From positions 1 through 64,000 of the forward strand of contig DAINSK010000011.1 in the NCBI GenBank assembly GCA_036741355.1: 64,000 bases of DNA, given 5' to 3'. This document shows, in pieces, positions 1 to 8,418 of the stretch (position 1 is its first letter; each line of letters begins with the position of its first letter). Below the pieces are notes generated by a model. The model searched no databases, was not told the DNA's origin, and saw only the letters and a program-made list of their open reading frames with translations. Made by a program: the position numbers and the translations under genes. Source of the DNA: JBBRGK01 sp036741355. GTDB taxonomy: Bacteria; Chloroflexota; Dehalococcoidia; CAUJGQ01.

Positions 1-689
1 ATCCCGGCGCCATGACCCCGTTTGAGTACGGCGGCTGGATGTGGCGCTGGCTGCCCGACGTTGATCCCCGCTCTCCCGCCGTCGATAGGATGTTCGAGCG
101 CATGCTCAAAGCGGGGACGGCGCTGGACCCCACGCTGGTGCTGTTCGCGGCCCGGCCGGCCGCGATCGGCGACGATGCGGGCGACACGTCAATGGATGAC
201 CCGGAGCGGACGCCATTACTATCCCGGCTCCCGGATCTGGTGGCCAAAGAGCTCGTGAATAGATGGGCGGAACGCCACCAGGCAGCAGCGGGCGCATCGG
301 AGCGGGCAAAAGAACGTACGCGCCGCGGCTGGAGCAACATCTTGGAGCTGGTCGGTAGCTTTCACGCCATGGGCGGCACAGTGCTTGCCGGCACGGATTG
401 TCCCAACGTCGCGATCGTTTCCGGCTGGTCGTTGCACCGCGAACTGGAGCTGTTGACGCGTGCCGGACTGTCGGCGGCGGACGCGATTCTCGCTGCAACC
501 CGCCGCCCGGCCGAGCGCCTGAACCAGACCAGCGTCTTCGGCGCCATCAGCCTCGGCCTGTCTGCCGACCTGCTCCTGCTCGACGCGGACCCGCTAGCCG
601 ATATCCGCAACACCCGCACCATCAACCGTGTAATGGCGCGGGGACGGTGGGTGGCGGGGCCGGGAGAACACCCAAGCGAGCAGGCGTAG
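1..689 (+). CDS. Amidohydrolase family protein, C-terminal part (5' end outside window)
   Basis: The reading frame is open from the left edge, so only the last ~228 residues are seen. The stretch GTVLAGTDCPNVAIV carries the late active-site Asp typical of amidohydrolases (TIM-barrel metal hydrolases). It is followed by a helical pair (ELELLTRAGLSAADAILAAT) and a terminal beta-sandwich segment with LGLSADLLLLDADPLADI, the usual end of imidazolonepropionase/prolidase-like members. The substrate cannot be named, because the N-terminal HxH metal motif lies upstream of the window. It converges on the acetyltransferase gene that follows on the other strand. Confidence 0.8.
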   Translation, partial: PGAMTPFEYGGWMWRWLPDVDPRSPAVDRMFERMLKAGTALDPTLVLFAARPAAIGDDAGDTSMDDPERTPLLSRLPDLVAKELVNRWAERHQAAAGASERAKERTRRGWSNILELVGSFHAMGGTVLAGTDCPNVAIVSGWSLHRELELLTRAGLSAADAILAATRRPAERLNQTSVFGAISLGLSADLLLLDADPLADIRNTRTINRVMARGRWVAGPGEHPSEQA

Positions 690-776
690 GCGCATGCCCA
701 GAATGCGCTGACCCCCAAATCGCGGACCGTGCGCGTGAGCTTGGCGTCGATATCACTGAGTTGTACATCACCCCCT

Positions 777-1994
777 CTAAAACCCATCCGGGCAGAACGG
801 CGCGTAGGCGGTGCGAAAGATGGCGTCGGCCTTTCGGAGTGCCTCGGTGTCCGCGGTGGGGATGATGCCGGCGTGCACCAGCATCGTTGCCGTCAGATGG
901 CCGCTGGCCAGGATCGCGAGTGCGCGAGGAGTCAGACAGAGAGCGGGGTCGACATTTGAGCGCCTCACCCGGCCATAGCCGCCCTCGGCTGACAACTCCC
1001 ACGTGCCGGTATTCCAGGGGCAGAGGTCGTCGGTGATGCTGAAGATTAGGCTGCCGTCGCCGTCGTAGCCACGACCCTCGAGCGCCTGCTGCAGGTCGAC
1101 GATGCGAACCAACGTGCCGTCGCGGTCTACCATGTTGAGCAGGCGGGGTTCCTGGGCCTGGTAGAAGAGCGGATCGTCTACCGGCAGGCGCCACAGGTTG
1201 ATGATATTAGCCAGGTCGTATCCGGCCAGCATGCGGATGAGGGCGCGGTGAGCGGCTGGCGTAAGCCAGATCAGCTCCTTGACTTGGACCTTCTGGGTCG
1301 GGCCGGGGGCCGAAAAATCGCCTTGCTGCACGCTGTAGACGGCGTAGCCAAGTACCTCGCCGGCTTCCTCGTACGCGACGACCAGCCAGGGCGGAGAGGT
1401 ATGCCATGCTCGCAGGACGCGTCCCCACCATTCGTCCTGGCGTTGGATCGCCAGCGTACGTGGAGCGGCGAAACGGGTATATGCGTCGCGGATGACTGGT
1501 AATGCCTCGGTGTGCTTCAGCAGACGCAGGCGGCCCGGCGTCGGGATCTCGTCCACAAAGCGCAGATGGCGCGGGTCGAACTGGCACGTCCGCATGGTGT
1601 AGGCAATGCCATAGCCGAATCGCTGGTAGATCGCGGCCATCGACGCCCATAGCATCGCCACCGGCTCGCCATTCTCCTCCATCGCCGCGAACGAGCGCGG
1701 CATCAACTCGCGCACCAGGCCCCGGCGACGGTGCGTGGGCAGCGTGCTCACATCCACCACGGCGCCGCAGCGAATATCGTTACCGTTCCAGCGCATTGTG
1801 ACCGGCAGCCAGGCCACCTGGGCGACGGTCGAACCGTCCTCGAACACGCAAAGCGTGTTCTCGGGTTTGACCCCCGTCCGCGCCAGGCTCCGTTCGATGT
1901 CCTCGTCGCCGGTCGGCGCGCCGAAGCCGACATGGTCGTGGTAGGTGTACATCCGGAACTCGTCCGGCCGCACCGGCCGAACTTCGATCGTCAT
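777..1994 (-). CDS. Eis-like GNAT N-acetyltransferase (405 aa)
   Basis: Full-length member of the Eis / 'enhanced intracellular survival' type of GNAT enzymes: an N-terminal acetyltransferase domain with the acetyl-CoA loop (STLPTHRRRGLVRELM, ~80-95), a second GNAT-like fold, and a C-terminal SCP2-like domain. The protein ends with a terminal carboxylate near the active site (..APFCPDGF). Known Eis enzymes acetylate amines, including aminoglycosides and lysines; the substrate here is unknown. It lies 13 bp downstream of the M20 peptidase gene on the same strand, so the two are probably co-transcribed. A second gene of identical length and clear end-to-end similarity lies at 44036-45253. Confidence 0.85.
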   Translation of the reverse strand: MTIEVRPVRPDEFRMYTYHDHVGFGAPTGDEDIERSLARTGVKPENTLCVFEDGSTVAQVAWLPVTMRWNGNDIRCGAVVDVSTLPTHRRRGLVRELMPRSFAAMEENGEPVAMLWASMAAIYQRFGYGIAYTMRTCQFDPRHLRFVDEIPTPGRLRLLKHTEALPVIRDAYTRFAAPRTLAIQRQDEWWGRVLRAWHTSPPWLVVAYEEAGEVLGYAVYSVQQGDFSAPGPTQKVQVKELIWLTPAAHRALIRMLAGYDLANIINLWRLPVDDPLFYQAQEPRLLNMVDRDGTLVRIVDLQQALEGRGYDGDGSLIFSITDDLCPWNTGTWELSAEGGYGRVRRSNVDPALCLTPRALAILASGHLTATMLVHAGIIPTADTEALRKADAIFRTAYAPFCPDGF

Positions 1995-2007
1995 CGGTGG
2001 CTCCTTG

Positions 2008-2907
2008 TTAGCTGCAAAAGCGCCGTACGACTTCGTACGTCAGTTCGCAGCCCAGATTCAGGTTTTCGATGCTCAGTTTCTCGTTGTTCCCGTGAAACCC
2101 GGCGGCTTCGTCCGCCGATAGCAGCACCGGGATAAAGCCGTACGCGGGGATGCCGCGGTCGCGCAGGAAACGGTTGTCGGTACCGCCGACGGTCATCGTC
2201 GGCAGCACGACCGCATCCTCCATTGCTTGGCTGACCACCTGCTGAATCACGTGGAACAGCTCGGTGTCCCAGTCGCATTCCTTCGTTTCGCTGCGGAAAT
2301 TGGCGAACGAGACCTCGATGCGCGGGTCGTCTATCCGGTCAATTACCTGCTGCCGCCACTCTTCCGCGTCTGCTCCCGGAAGCAGACGGCAGTCGAGCGT
2401 AGCCTCGCTGAGCGCCGGAATCACGTTGATCTTCGTGCCGGCGTGGATCGTCGTCACGTTGAGCGTGTTGATGACATCGCGCTTGAGCGGCGTTCCCCGC
2501 CGCGCCAGCAGCAGGAACGCCATTAGTTGCATCACGCCGGCGCCCTTCATATCCACGGCGCCGCGGCCGTAGACGAAACCGTCCTTGATCACGCCTTCGA
2601 ACGGCGGCATGTCCCAGAAATCGGCTTCCACGGGTACGACGTCCAGGTGGTTGCCGAGCATCAGGGTGCCTTTGGAGCCATCGCCCTTGAGTCGCGCGAC
2701 GACCGCTTCGCGGTTGGGCTCGGTCTCGATGTACTCGCAAGACACACCGGCCGCCTCTACCAGTGAGCCCAGAAAGCGGGCAGCGGGCGCTTCATTACCG
2801 GGTGGATTGACAGAGGGAATGCGCAGATACCGCACGAAGATGTCGAGCGCCTCCTTGTACACCGCCTGCCAATTGATCGGTTCCTGGGTGCGCGTCGCTG
2901 CCGTCAT
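2008..2907 (-). CDS. M20 family peptidase/deacylase with a large internal deletion
   Basis: The start of the protein is a normal M20 (ArgE/DapE/carboxypeptidase G2-like) metallopeptidase: TLMLGNHLDVVPVE (~81-94, metal His and nearby Asp) and YGRGAVDMKG (~113-122, bridging Asp). The end is also normal, with the lid-domain end (NTLNVTTIHAGTKINVIP) and a C-terminal DxGF-H segment (AAGFHGNN). However, LKRDVI (ends ~146) runs directly into NTLNV. The usual intervening ~150 residues, with the catalytic Glu-Glu pair and a further metal ligand, are absent, and the product is 299 aa against ~450 in relatives. The frame is intact across the join (around base 2470). As sequenced the protein should be catalytically dead. 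It is either a natural in-frame deletion or an assembly collapse. Confidence 0.75.
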   Translation of the reverse strand: MTAATRTQEPINWQAVYKEALDIFVRYLRIPSVNPPGNEAPAARFLGSLVEAAGVSCEYIETEPNREAVVARLKGDGSKGTLMLGNHLDVVPVEADFWDMPPFEGVIKDGFVYGRGAVDMKGAGVMQLMAFLLLARRGTPLKRDVINTLNVTTIHAGTKINVIPALSEATLDCRLLPGADAEEWRQQVIDRIDDPRIEVSFANFRSETKECDWDTELFHVIQQVVSQAMEDAVVLPTMTVGGTDNRFLRDRGIPAYGFIPVLLSADEAAGFHGNNEKLSIENLNLGCELTYEVVRRFCS

Positions 2908-2969
2908 TCGGTCCCCTATCCAGGCTTAGCCGTCGCTTGCGAATGGCCAAACGATGGTACCCGATCGGG

Positions 2970-3575
2970 TCATGTGCAGGTCGTCGCGTTGGTCAACGTC
3001 AGCACACCGCCGGTGGCGGAGTACGCCCAAGCGCCCTGGCCGGGATGGAGCGTCACGGCGTTCGTGTAGACATCGATGTCAGGGTCGTACACGTACAGCG
3101 CGTCGGCGCCTCGCGCGGTCACCAGGGCGGGTATGGGATTGCCGATCAATACGTACTCGCCGGCCGGAAGCAGCAGCGTAAGCGATCGTGGCGAATCGAC
3201 GATTGTGGGGCCGGTGAGCGGCGCGGGAAAGTACGCCCAGTACCCGACTCCTGTTTCGAGCGGCGTATTCGGGGGTTCAGCTATGTACGAACTGTCATCT
3301 GGCCGGTAACGGTATATCGGACCGAGATTGCCAGACAGCACCCGGTCATGGAAGCCGGCGACCAGGTTCCAGCCGGCGCCGTAGCTGAAGTAGGAGTTGC
3401 TGATACGCACCCCGGCCGAGCAGAGGATCACCCCCGTGGATCCGGGAGTGGTGGTGGGGGCCGGTTGCCCGATCGGAGGACCAGCCGATAGTTGGCCCGG
3501 GGTAACGAAGCTAATCGCCGCGAGCGAAAGCGCGGCGAGGATCGCGACGCCCGTGAACACTATCGCAGGCTTCAT
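2970..3575 (-). CDS. Secreted 'GWNLV'-domain protein (201 aa)
   Basis: N-terminal signal peptide (MKPAIVFTGVAILAALSLAA) followed by a P/T linker and one extracellular beta-rich unit. Recognisable landmarks are YGAGWNLVAG, GVGYWAYFPA, EYVLIGNP and LHPGQGAWAYS. The same landmarks in the same order occur in the large secreted protein at 22634-24241, so this is a shared surface/extracellular module. The two Cys (one after the linker, one near the end) could form a disulfide. I do not know a function; modules of this type are common in secreted proteins of uncultured Chloroflexota. Monocistronic, read away from the M20 gene. Confidence 0.65.
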   Translation of the reverse strand: MKPAIVFTGVAILAALSLAAISFVTPGQLSAGPPIGQPAPTTTPGSTGVILCSAGVRISNSYFSYGAGWNLVAGFHDRVLSGNLGPIYRYRPDDSSYIAEPPNTPLETGVGYWAYFPAPLTGPTIVDSPRSLTLLLPAGEYVLIGNPIPALVTARGADALYVYDPDIDVYTNAVTLHPGQGAWAYSATGGVLTLTNATTCT

Positions 3576-3891
3576 TTGACTCCCAGCTCGATAGCCCGGT
3601 CTTGCTTAAGCGGCATTGCAGCAGCCTCGACTGATGCTAGCACCGGTGTGCCGGGAGCAAGCCAGTCAGAGCAGGGCCACCAGGTCCTTCCGAATCGACC
3701 GCCGCGAGCATCTATGGTACCGCAGGCAACAGCAGCCGGTTACCAAATAGCGGGCCCATGCGCGAGCCGGGAATACCTCCAGGGGGTTACGTGCGGTTAC
3801 GTCCTCCTAGCTTACCTGCACGTAACGCGGTGACGATCAAGGCGTTATGATCCATGGCAGCACAACAAGCCGGTTAATGTAGAGGTGACTT
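3576..3891. other. Intergenic region with a 9-bp inverted repeat
   Basis: No supported gene. It contains the inverted repeat GTTACGTGC (3786-3794) / GCACGTAAC (3818-3826) with a 23-base loop, about 65 bases before the start of the next gene. It could be a regulatory site or weak transcript end; nothing more can be said. The last bases (AGAGGTGA, 3881-3888) are a good ribosome binding site for the ATG at 3892. Confidence 0.4.
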
Positions 3892-4459
3892 ATGCACTGG
3901 CTGGTACGGCGTCACACGAGGCCTCTGAATTTGACCCTGTTCATGGCGCTCGCGGGACTGGTGGCGCTATCGTTCGCCGTCGGCGCACCGCACGCACGCC
4001 GATGACCCCGATACGACGGGCTGCGCTGCCCCCAGTCCAACGGCCGCCGCTTCGGCCATCGCGCAGGACCGCGATAACCAGGTAAACGACGCGGGGCAGA
4101 CGGATAGCCACAGCGGAGCGGCCGATGCCGCGAGCCCGTGCGCCAACCCGACCGCGGCCGCGACCCAGGCTGACACGGGCGATTCTCAGGACGGGGCTAC
4201 AAATGACCAGGGTAGTAGCTCGCAGAGCAGCCAGGGCAACTCGGCGGCGGCACAGGACTGCGCCGTGGGCACACAGGCAGACCAGGACGCGCATGGCGAC
4301 TGCGTGAGTGCAGCCGCCCAGACCACGGGCAACCAGGGAAACCAGGCCAATCAGAGCGAACAGAACGACCACGCGGCCCCCACGCCTCAGAGCGGCAGCG
4401 GGTCCGGTAACCAGGGCCAGGGCGGCAACGGCCAGCCACAGGGCGGCCACGGCCGCTAG
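3892..4459 (+). pseudogene. Secreted N/Q/S-rich low-complexity protein, frameshifted
   Basis: ATG 3892 has a good Shine-Dalgarno (AGAGGTGA, 3 bases before) and encodes a classic signal peptide (LTLFMALAGLVALSFAVGAPHA) that hits TGA at 4003. Just before the stop, the +1 frame opens into ADDPDTTGCAAPSPTAA and runs to TAG at 4457. It encodes ~150 residues rich in Gln, Asn, Ser, Gly and Asp with spaced single Cys (GCAA, PCAN, QDCAV, GDCVS). The signal peptide therefore belongs with the low-complexity body, separated by what looks like one extra base around 3985-4000. It is either a decayed gene or a sequencing error in a GC repeat (GCACCGCACGCACGCC). The intact product would be an exported, hydrophilic, possibly adhesive or matrix protein. 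Confidence 0.55.
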
Positions 4460-4721
4460 CCCCGCGATCTCCCACCTACCTGCCTGGAACAACGGCAAAT
4501 AGGACGGCGGTGCTGCACGCAGCCTGGAAGCGAACCAACGCGCCTCCAGGCTGCGTGTTGCCTTATGCGCTCGCCAGCCGCTTTAGGTCGCGCCAAGACA
4601 CCCAATTCGAATTACTCCGTCTGCGCTCCGAGTGGGTATTCCGGCGACGACCGCCCGGTATTACGTTCCAGATGAGGCACGCCCTCGGCGTGCTAGTTTA
4701 GGCGATCTCAGGAGTTACCAC

Positions 4722-5849
4722 GTGCGCGGCTTCATGACACTGGTCAAACGCAGCTTCATGTCGTTCGGCAGCGATCGCTGCTCCACGCTTGCCGCTTCGA
4801 TCGCATACAACACCGTATTTGCGATATTCCCGATGGCGCTCGTGGGCGTCGCGGTCCTCGGCTTCATCGTCGGAGATGGTTCGGCCCGGCAGCGGGTCGT
4901 AGACGGGATCACGAAGGTTATTCCGCTGGGCAGTCAGGGCGCCGACGCCCTATCGAAAACGCTGAAAGGCGCCTCGAACGCAAAGGGGATCGTCGGCATC
5001 ATTGGTATCGTGACCGCAGCATGGAGCGCCAGCGGCCTGTTCGGATCGATCCGCACCTCACTGGATTCGGTTTGGGACGTGGACCGCCCGCTACCCATGC
5101 TGCGGGCCAAAGTACGTGACTTGAGCTTGTTCTTCGTCTTTGGCGGCCTGCTTGGGGTATCCGTTGCCAGCACCGGTTTCTTGCACGCCGCCCGATCGGC
5201 GGGTGACAGCAGCTTCCTCGGGCCGATCGTCAGCCTGGCGGGACCGTTGTTCTGGCTCCTCGCGCTGCTCGTGCCGCTCGTGATTACGTTCTCGGCGTTC
5301 ATGTTCCTCTATAAAGTCGCCCCGCACGCGCGTCTGTCCTGGAATAACGTTTTGCCCGCGGCGGTCATCGCCGGCGTCTTCTTCCAGTTCGGCATGAACC
5401 TGCTATCGCTGTACATCGCTCACCTGGGCAACTTCAACGCACTGGCCGGCACCCTGGGCGCCGCGATCTTATTGCTCGTCTTCATCTACTACAGCGCAGA
5501 GGTGATTTTGCTCGGAGCAGAATTCGCCAAGCATCGCATGCTCGTACAGTCGGGCGAGCTTCCGGCCACCGACCCGGCAACCGATGCGCCCAAGGTATCG
5601 ATGACGGAGAAAGTCAAGGGCATCCTCGTGCGACAGTGGGTGATCGAGGAGCAGCACCATGACCGCGACCTGCCGTATCAGCCCGGCCGGTTGGACCCCG
5701 TGACGAAGGCTCCCACGAATACCAAAGAAGAGGTGCAGTTCAACATCCGCCAATCACAAGAAGATGCCAAGGTCGAAGCCGGCACGCCCGGCGTAAACCG
5801 CAAGATGCCGGGCGTGGCGCCCTCCTCAGGCGTGGGACCGGCTATCTGA
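4722..5849 (+). CDS. YihY/BrkB family inner-membrane protein
   Basis: About six membrane segments with family landmarks: STLAASIAYNTVFAIFPMAL near the start, WSASGLFGSIRTSLDSVWDV, and LIVLF-type helices ending FIYYSAEVILLGAEFAK. Then follows a long hydrophilic cytoplasmic tail of ~100 residues (DPATDAPKV.. to the end). The GTG at 4722 is chosen because AGGAG (4710-4714) sits 7 bases upstream; an in-frame ATG follows at 4734, and the frame is open further upstream without a ribosome site. The family includes transport or exclusion functions that remain unclear (once mis-assigned as RNase BN), so no reaction is given. Confidence 0.85.
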   Translation: MRGFMTLVKRSFMSFGSDRCSTLAASIAYNTVFAIFPMALVGVAVLGFIVGDGSARQRVVDGITKVIPLGSQGADALSKTLKGASNAKGIVGIIGIVTAAWSASGLFGSIRTSLDSVWDVDRPLPMLRAKVRDLSLFFVFGGLLGVSVASTGFLHAARSAGDSSFLGPIVSLAGPLFWLLALLVPLVITFSAFMFLYKVAPHARLSWNNVLPAAVIAGVFFQFGMNLLSLYIAHLGNFNALAGTLGAAILLLVFIYYSAEVILLGAEFAKHRMLVQSGELPATDPATDAPKVSMTEKVKGILVRQWVIEEQHHDRDLPYQPGRLDPVTKAPTNTKEEVQFNIRQSQEDAKVEAGTPGVNRKMPGVAPSSGVGPAI

Positions 5850-5964
5850 TCGCGTTGCTGCTTTCGCTGATTGTGAGCCGTCGCGAAAGCAAGCTTAAGG
5901 AAGCCGAGAGAAAGGCAAATGAACAGGTGAGGGTGCGACGGTGGCCGCCCCATCGGATGGCGCA

Positions 5965-6210
5965 CTAGCTCCCGGCGCGACGCCGCATTATCAACTGTCC
6001 ATCGAACATGATCAGCGCCTGGCGCGCCAGCACTTCGGGAGTGTCGCGCGGATCGGCGTCGTAGAGCACGAGGTCGGCCGGCGCCCCTTCCTCGAGCTGG
6101 CTTTGCACGTCACCTAGAAATGTGCGGGCGACGGTCGACGCCGCGGCGAGTGCATCCCGCGGCTCGAGGCCGCTTTGCCGCAGCGCGGCGTACTGCCATC
6201 GGCGTCCCAT
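5965..6210 (-). pseudogene. Remnant of an amidohydrolase (C-terminus only)
   Basis: The 81-codon frame carries only the end of an amidohydrolase: LRQSGLEPRDALAAASTVARTFLG (helix pair after the last active-site strand) and EEGAPADLVLYDADPRDTPEV (terminal sandwich). No N-terminal metal-binding part exists upstream on this strand; the preceding bases look like a shifted frame (ALDCDGTPMAV..). It is most simply a decayed gene end. It is not the same copy as the amidohydrolase at the start of the window. Confidence 0.5.
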
Positions 6211-6328
6211 CGCAGTCCAGGGCCGGCGCCGGCGCTTTCACACGATCGCACGGCATACTGGCTCCTCTACAAATGACGCCGGTACAATCGAGCAGACTGC
6301 TACGAGAACGAACGGAGAGACGGGCGCT

Positions 6329-6652
6329 ATGACCACCACGGACGCGGCATCCGAACGGGTGCGGGGATATCTCAACCAGATCCTGGGCCGTATCTTGCAA
6401 CTGCGCGCCACGGGTCCGAATCCGTTCGACTACTTTCTCTGGGCAGATGAAAGCACTGGCATCCTCGGTGAGCTCTTCGGCGGCGCGTCGAACGAAGTGA
6501 AGGCGTTTCGCCTGGCTGTGTCCGACAGCGGCCGCACCGCCGATCAGCGCGGCATCTTGAACAACATGACGCTCGGACTTCACGGCGAGTGGGGTATCTG
6601 GGCCCGCCTGGACCGCGCCGAATACGTTCTCCGCCAGATTCTTGGTGAGTAG
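6329..6652 (+). CDS. Hypothetical protein, 107 aa
   Basis: ATG 6329 with a GGAGAGA site about 10 bases upstream. The product is soluble and helical (SERVRGYLNQILGRILQLRATGPNPFDYFLWADESTGILGEL), with a Trp/Phe-rich middle and a second helical half (RAEYVLRQILGE). There is no signal peptide or membrane segment. I do not recognise the family. Coding looks real because GC-rich third positions are kept through the frame and the RBS is well placed. Confidence 0.5.
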   Translation: MTTTDAASERVRGYLNQILGRILQLRATGPNPFDYFLWADESTGILGELFGGASNEVKAFRLAVSDSGRTADQRGILNNMTLGLHGEWGIWARLDRAEYVLRQILGE

Positions 6653-6718
6653 CCGGCGTTGCTGAATCGCTTGACCGCTTTCGCGAGGTCGGAACTCATA
6701 CCGATGCATGTGGCCAAG

Positions 6719-6883
6719 TCACGATCCGCCGCATTCAGCAGCTCTTGGGTGCGCACGGCGATTGGTGCGGCGGTCTCGCTTCTTACTCCGCCACGGCCAA
6801 TCCCGCTCCAGTGCCGCGTCGGGAATGTCGATGACGCGCGCCGCAAAGGCCTCGACGGCCCTGGAAAGATCGGTGTCCGACAT
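6719..6883 (-). pseudogene. Remnant of a DinB-like protein N-terminus
   Basis: From ATG 6883 the protein starts like small DinB-type helical proteins (MSDTDLSRAVEAFAARVIDIPDAALERDWPW). The expected continuation (GVR..AVRTQELLNAADRDLA) is found in a neighbouring frame around 6660-6790, and the rest of the ~160-residue domain is missing. I read this as a frameshifted and truncated relic. It faces the HAD gene that starts at 7017. Confidence 0.3.
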
Positions 6884-7016
6884 GTTTGTCAAGTCCCTGT
6901 GCGATCTACTGTTTTCCCGGCATTGCGGAACGTAGCGGGCGTGAGCGGGGGCGTCAAGCAGCAGCCTGATCCGAATCGTGCGAGAATCCTTGTTGGTAGC
7001 GCCATGAGGTACAGCC

Positions 7017-7667
7017 ATGCCTGGTTACCGCGCCGTCATTTTTGACTTCGGGGGCGTGATCACAACGTCGCCGACGCTCGTCATGCGATCGTTCTGCGAA
7101 CAGCACAGTCTGCCGTGGTCGGAAGTCAGTCCGTTGCTCGCCGCTCACGAGGGCGCGTGGTCGCGATTCGAAACGAGCGCTCTGAGCCGCGACGAGTTCG
7201 TTCGAGCCTTCGAGCTGGAGTGTGGGACGCTCGGTCATAGCATCGACGGGGCGGCCTTCCTATCTCACTTTTTCGGGGGAATGACGCTGCGCGAGGACAT
7301 GGTCGCGGTGGTGAGGGATCTACGGCGGCGGCTGCGAGTCGGCTGCATCACTAACAACGTCCAGACCGGTTCGCGGCAACGGCTCATCCAGTTCGAAGAG
7401 CTGTTTGACGTCGTAGTGGAGTCGTCGATCGAGGGCATCCGCAAGCCCGACCCGGCCATCTACCTCATCGCCTGCGATCGGCTCGGTGTGAAGCCGGAAG
7501 AGGCGATTTTCCTCGACGACTTCGGCGTCAACCTCAAGGCAGCCCGCGCCCTCGGCATGGCGACGATCAAAGTTGACGAGACCCAGAGCGCGATCGGCGA
7601 GCTGGAACAACTGCTTGGCTTCGAGCTGCCGCGGGGCGGTGCTGGAAATGTCGTCGCTGCCGGGTGA
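7017..7667 (+). CDS. HAD-superfamily hydrolase
   Basis: 216-residue HAD phosphatase of the DUF1011/epoxide-hydrolase-N type. Motif I is VIFDFGGVI (nucleophile Asp ~9; the second Asp is replaced by Gly, as is common in this subgroup), motif II is CITNN, and motif III/IV is GIRKPDPAIY with IFLDDFGVNLKAARALGM. The cap lies between motif I and II. The substrate cannot be predicted; such proteins are usually small-molecule phosphatases or dehalogenases. The stop lies 11 bp from the HepT gene end on the other strand. Confidence 0.85.
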   Translation: MPGYRAVIFDFGGVITTSPTLVMRSFCEQHSLPWSEVSPLLAAHEGAWSRFETSALSRDEFVRAFELECGTLGHSIDGAAFLSHFFGGMTLREDMVAVVRDLRRRLRVGCITNNVQTGSRQRLIQFEELFDVVVESSIEGIRKPDPAIYLIACDRLGVKPEEAIFLDDFGVNLKAARALGMATIKVDETQSAIGELEQLLGFELPRGGAGNVVAAG

Positions 7668-7677
7668 TCCCGACCAA

Positions 7678-8025
7678 TTACTCTTGTTCCTGCGCCAGAA
7701 TGGCCTGCAACATCGATTTGAGCGGCGGCAGGTCTTCGGTGAGCGTTTGCCAGACGACCGTCACATCGGTACCGAAGTATACGTGTACCAGAAGGTTCCG
7801 CATGCGGCGCATCTCTGACCACGGAACATGAGGATAACGGTGCTGCACATCGTCAGGCACATGCCCGGCCGCCTCGCCGATTATTTGCATGTTATGAACG
7901 ACAGCATCGATCGTGCGGCTGTCCGCGCTAAAGGATTGGAACGTCAGGCCGCTGGTATATCGGTCTACCTGGTCGGCGGCTTCCAGCATATCCTGCAGGC
8001 GTTGCTTCCAGTCTCTAAGCTGCAG
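7678..8025 (-). CDS. HepT-like (DUF86) RNase toxin, CTG start
   Basis: Small helical toxin of the HepT/MntA system. The family hallmark RNase motif R-x4-6-H is present (RMRNLLVHVYFGTD), and the sequence LRDWKQRLQDMLEAADQVDRYTSG is the family's usual N-terminus. To include it the start must be a CTG at 8025, which has GGGAGG placed 6 bases upstream. An ATG-only start (7989) would cut the first helix. The gene overlaps the end of the MntA antitoxin gene by 11 bases, so translation is probably coupled. HepT is an RNase that MntA silences by adding AMP to the Tyr near the active site (HVYF). Confidence 0.75.
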   Translation of the reverse strand: MQLRDWKQRLQDMLEAADQVDRYTSGLTFQSFSADSRTIDAVVHNMQIIGEAAGHVPDDVQHRYPHVPWSEMRRMRNLLVHVYFGTDVTVVWQTLTEDLPPLKSMLQAILAQEQE

Positions 8026-8305
8026 GGATAGCCTCCCGAAGGATCTGATCCCGCATCTGGCGCCGTAATCCCCCTTCGGTAACTAAGTCGACGCGGGCGT
8101 CAAGGATTTGCTCTAGATATTCCTGGAGCCGAGCGAACCCGAAGAGCCCGATCGGTTTGGCAAATTCGACCAGAATATCGACATCACTCACCGGCCCAGC
8201 TTCATCCCGTGCGACTGAACCGAAGATGGAAAGATGCTTGACGCCGTAGCTCAAGAGCACTCGCTTATGGGCCGCGATTACCGCAAGGGCTTCGTCCCGC
8301 CGCAT
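8015..8305 (-). CDS. MntA-like nucleotidyltransferase antitoxin
   Basis: 96-residue minimal nucleotidyltransferase with the active-site motif GSVARDEAGPVSDVDILVEF (G-S-x10-D-x-D, ~29-46). This is the family that AMPylates and neutralises HepT toxins. First gene of the two-gene TA operon; its last codons overlap the HepT start. The start ATG is preceded by a GGGAGGTCA site. Confidence 0.85.
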   Translation of the reverse strand: MRRDEALAVIAAHKRVLLSYGVKHLSIFGSVARDEAGPVSDVDILVEFAKPIGLFGFARLQEYLEQILDARVDLVTEGGLRRQMRDQILREAIPAA

Positions 8306-8418
8306 GACTGACCTCCCGACCGGGTATGTTCAGTCTACCAGCCACACGGCGGAATGAGACACTGCATTGACAAGGTGGTAGATTGAGCACCCGGACCAGG
8401 CCTCGTGAAGGAGCAATC

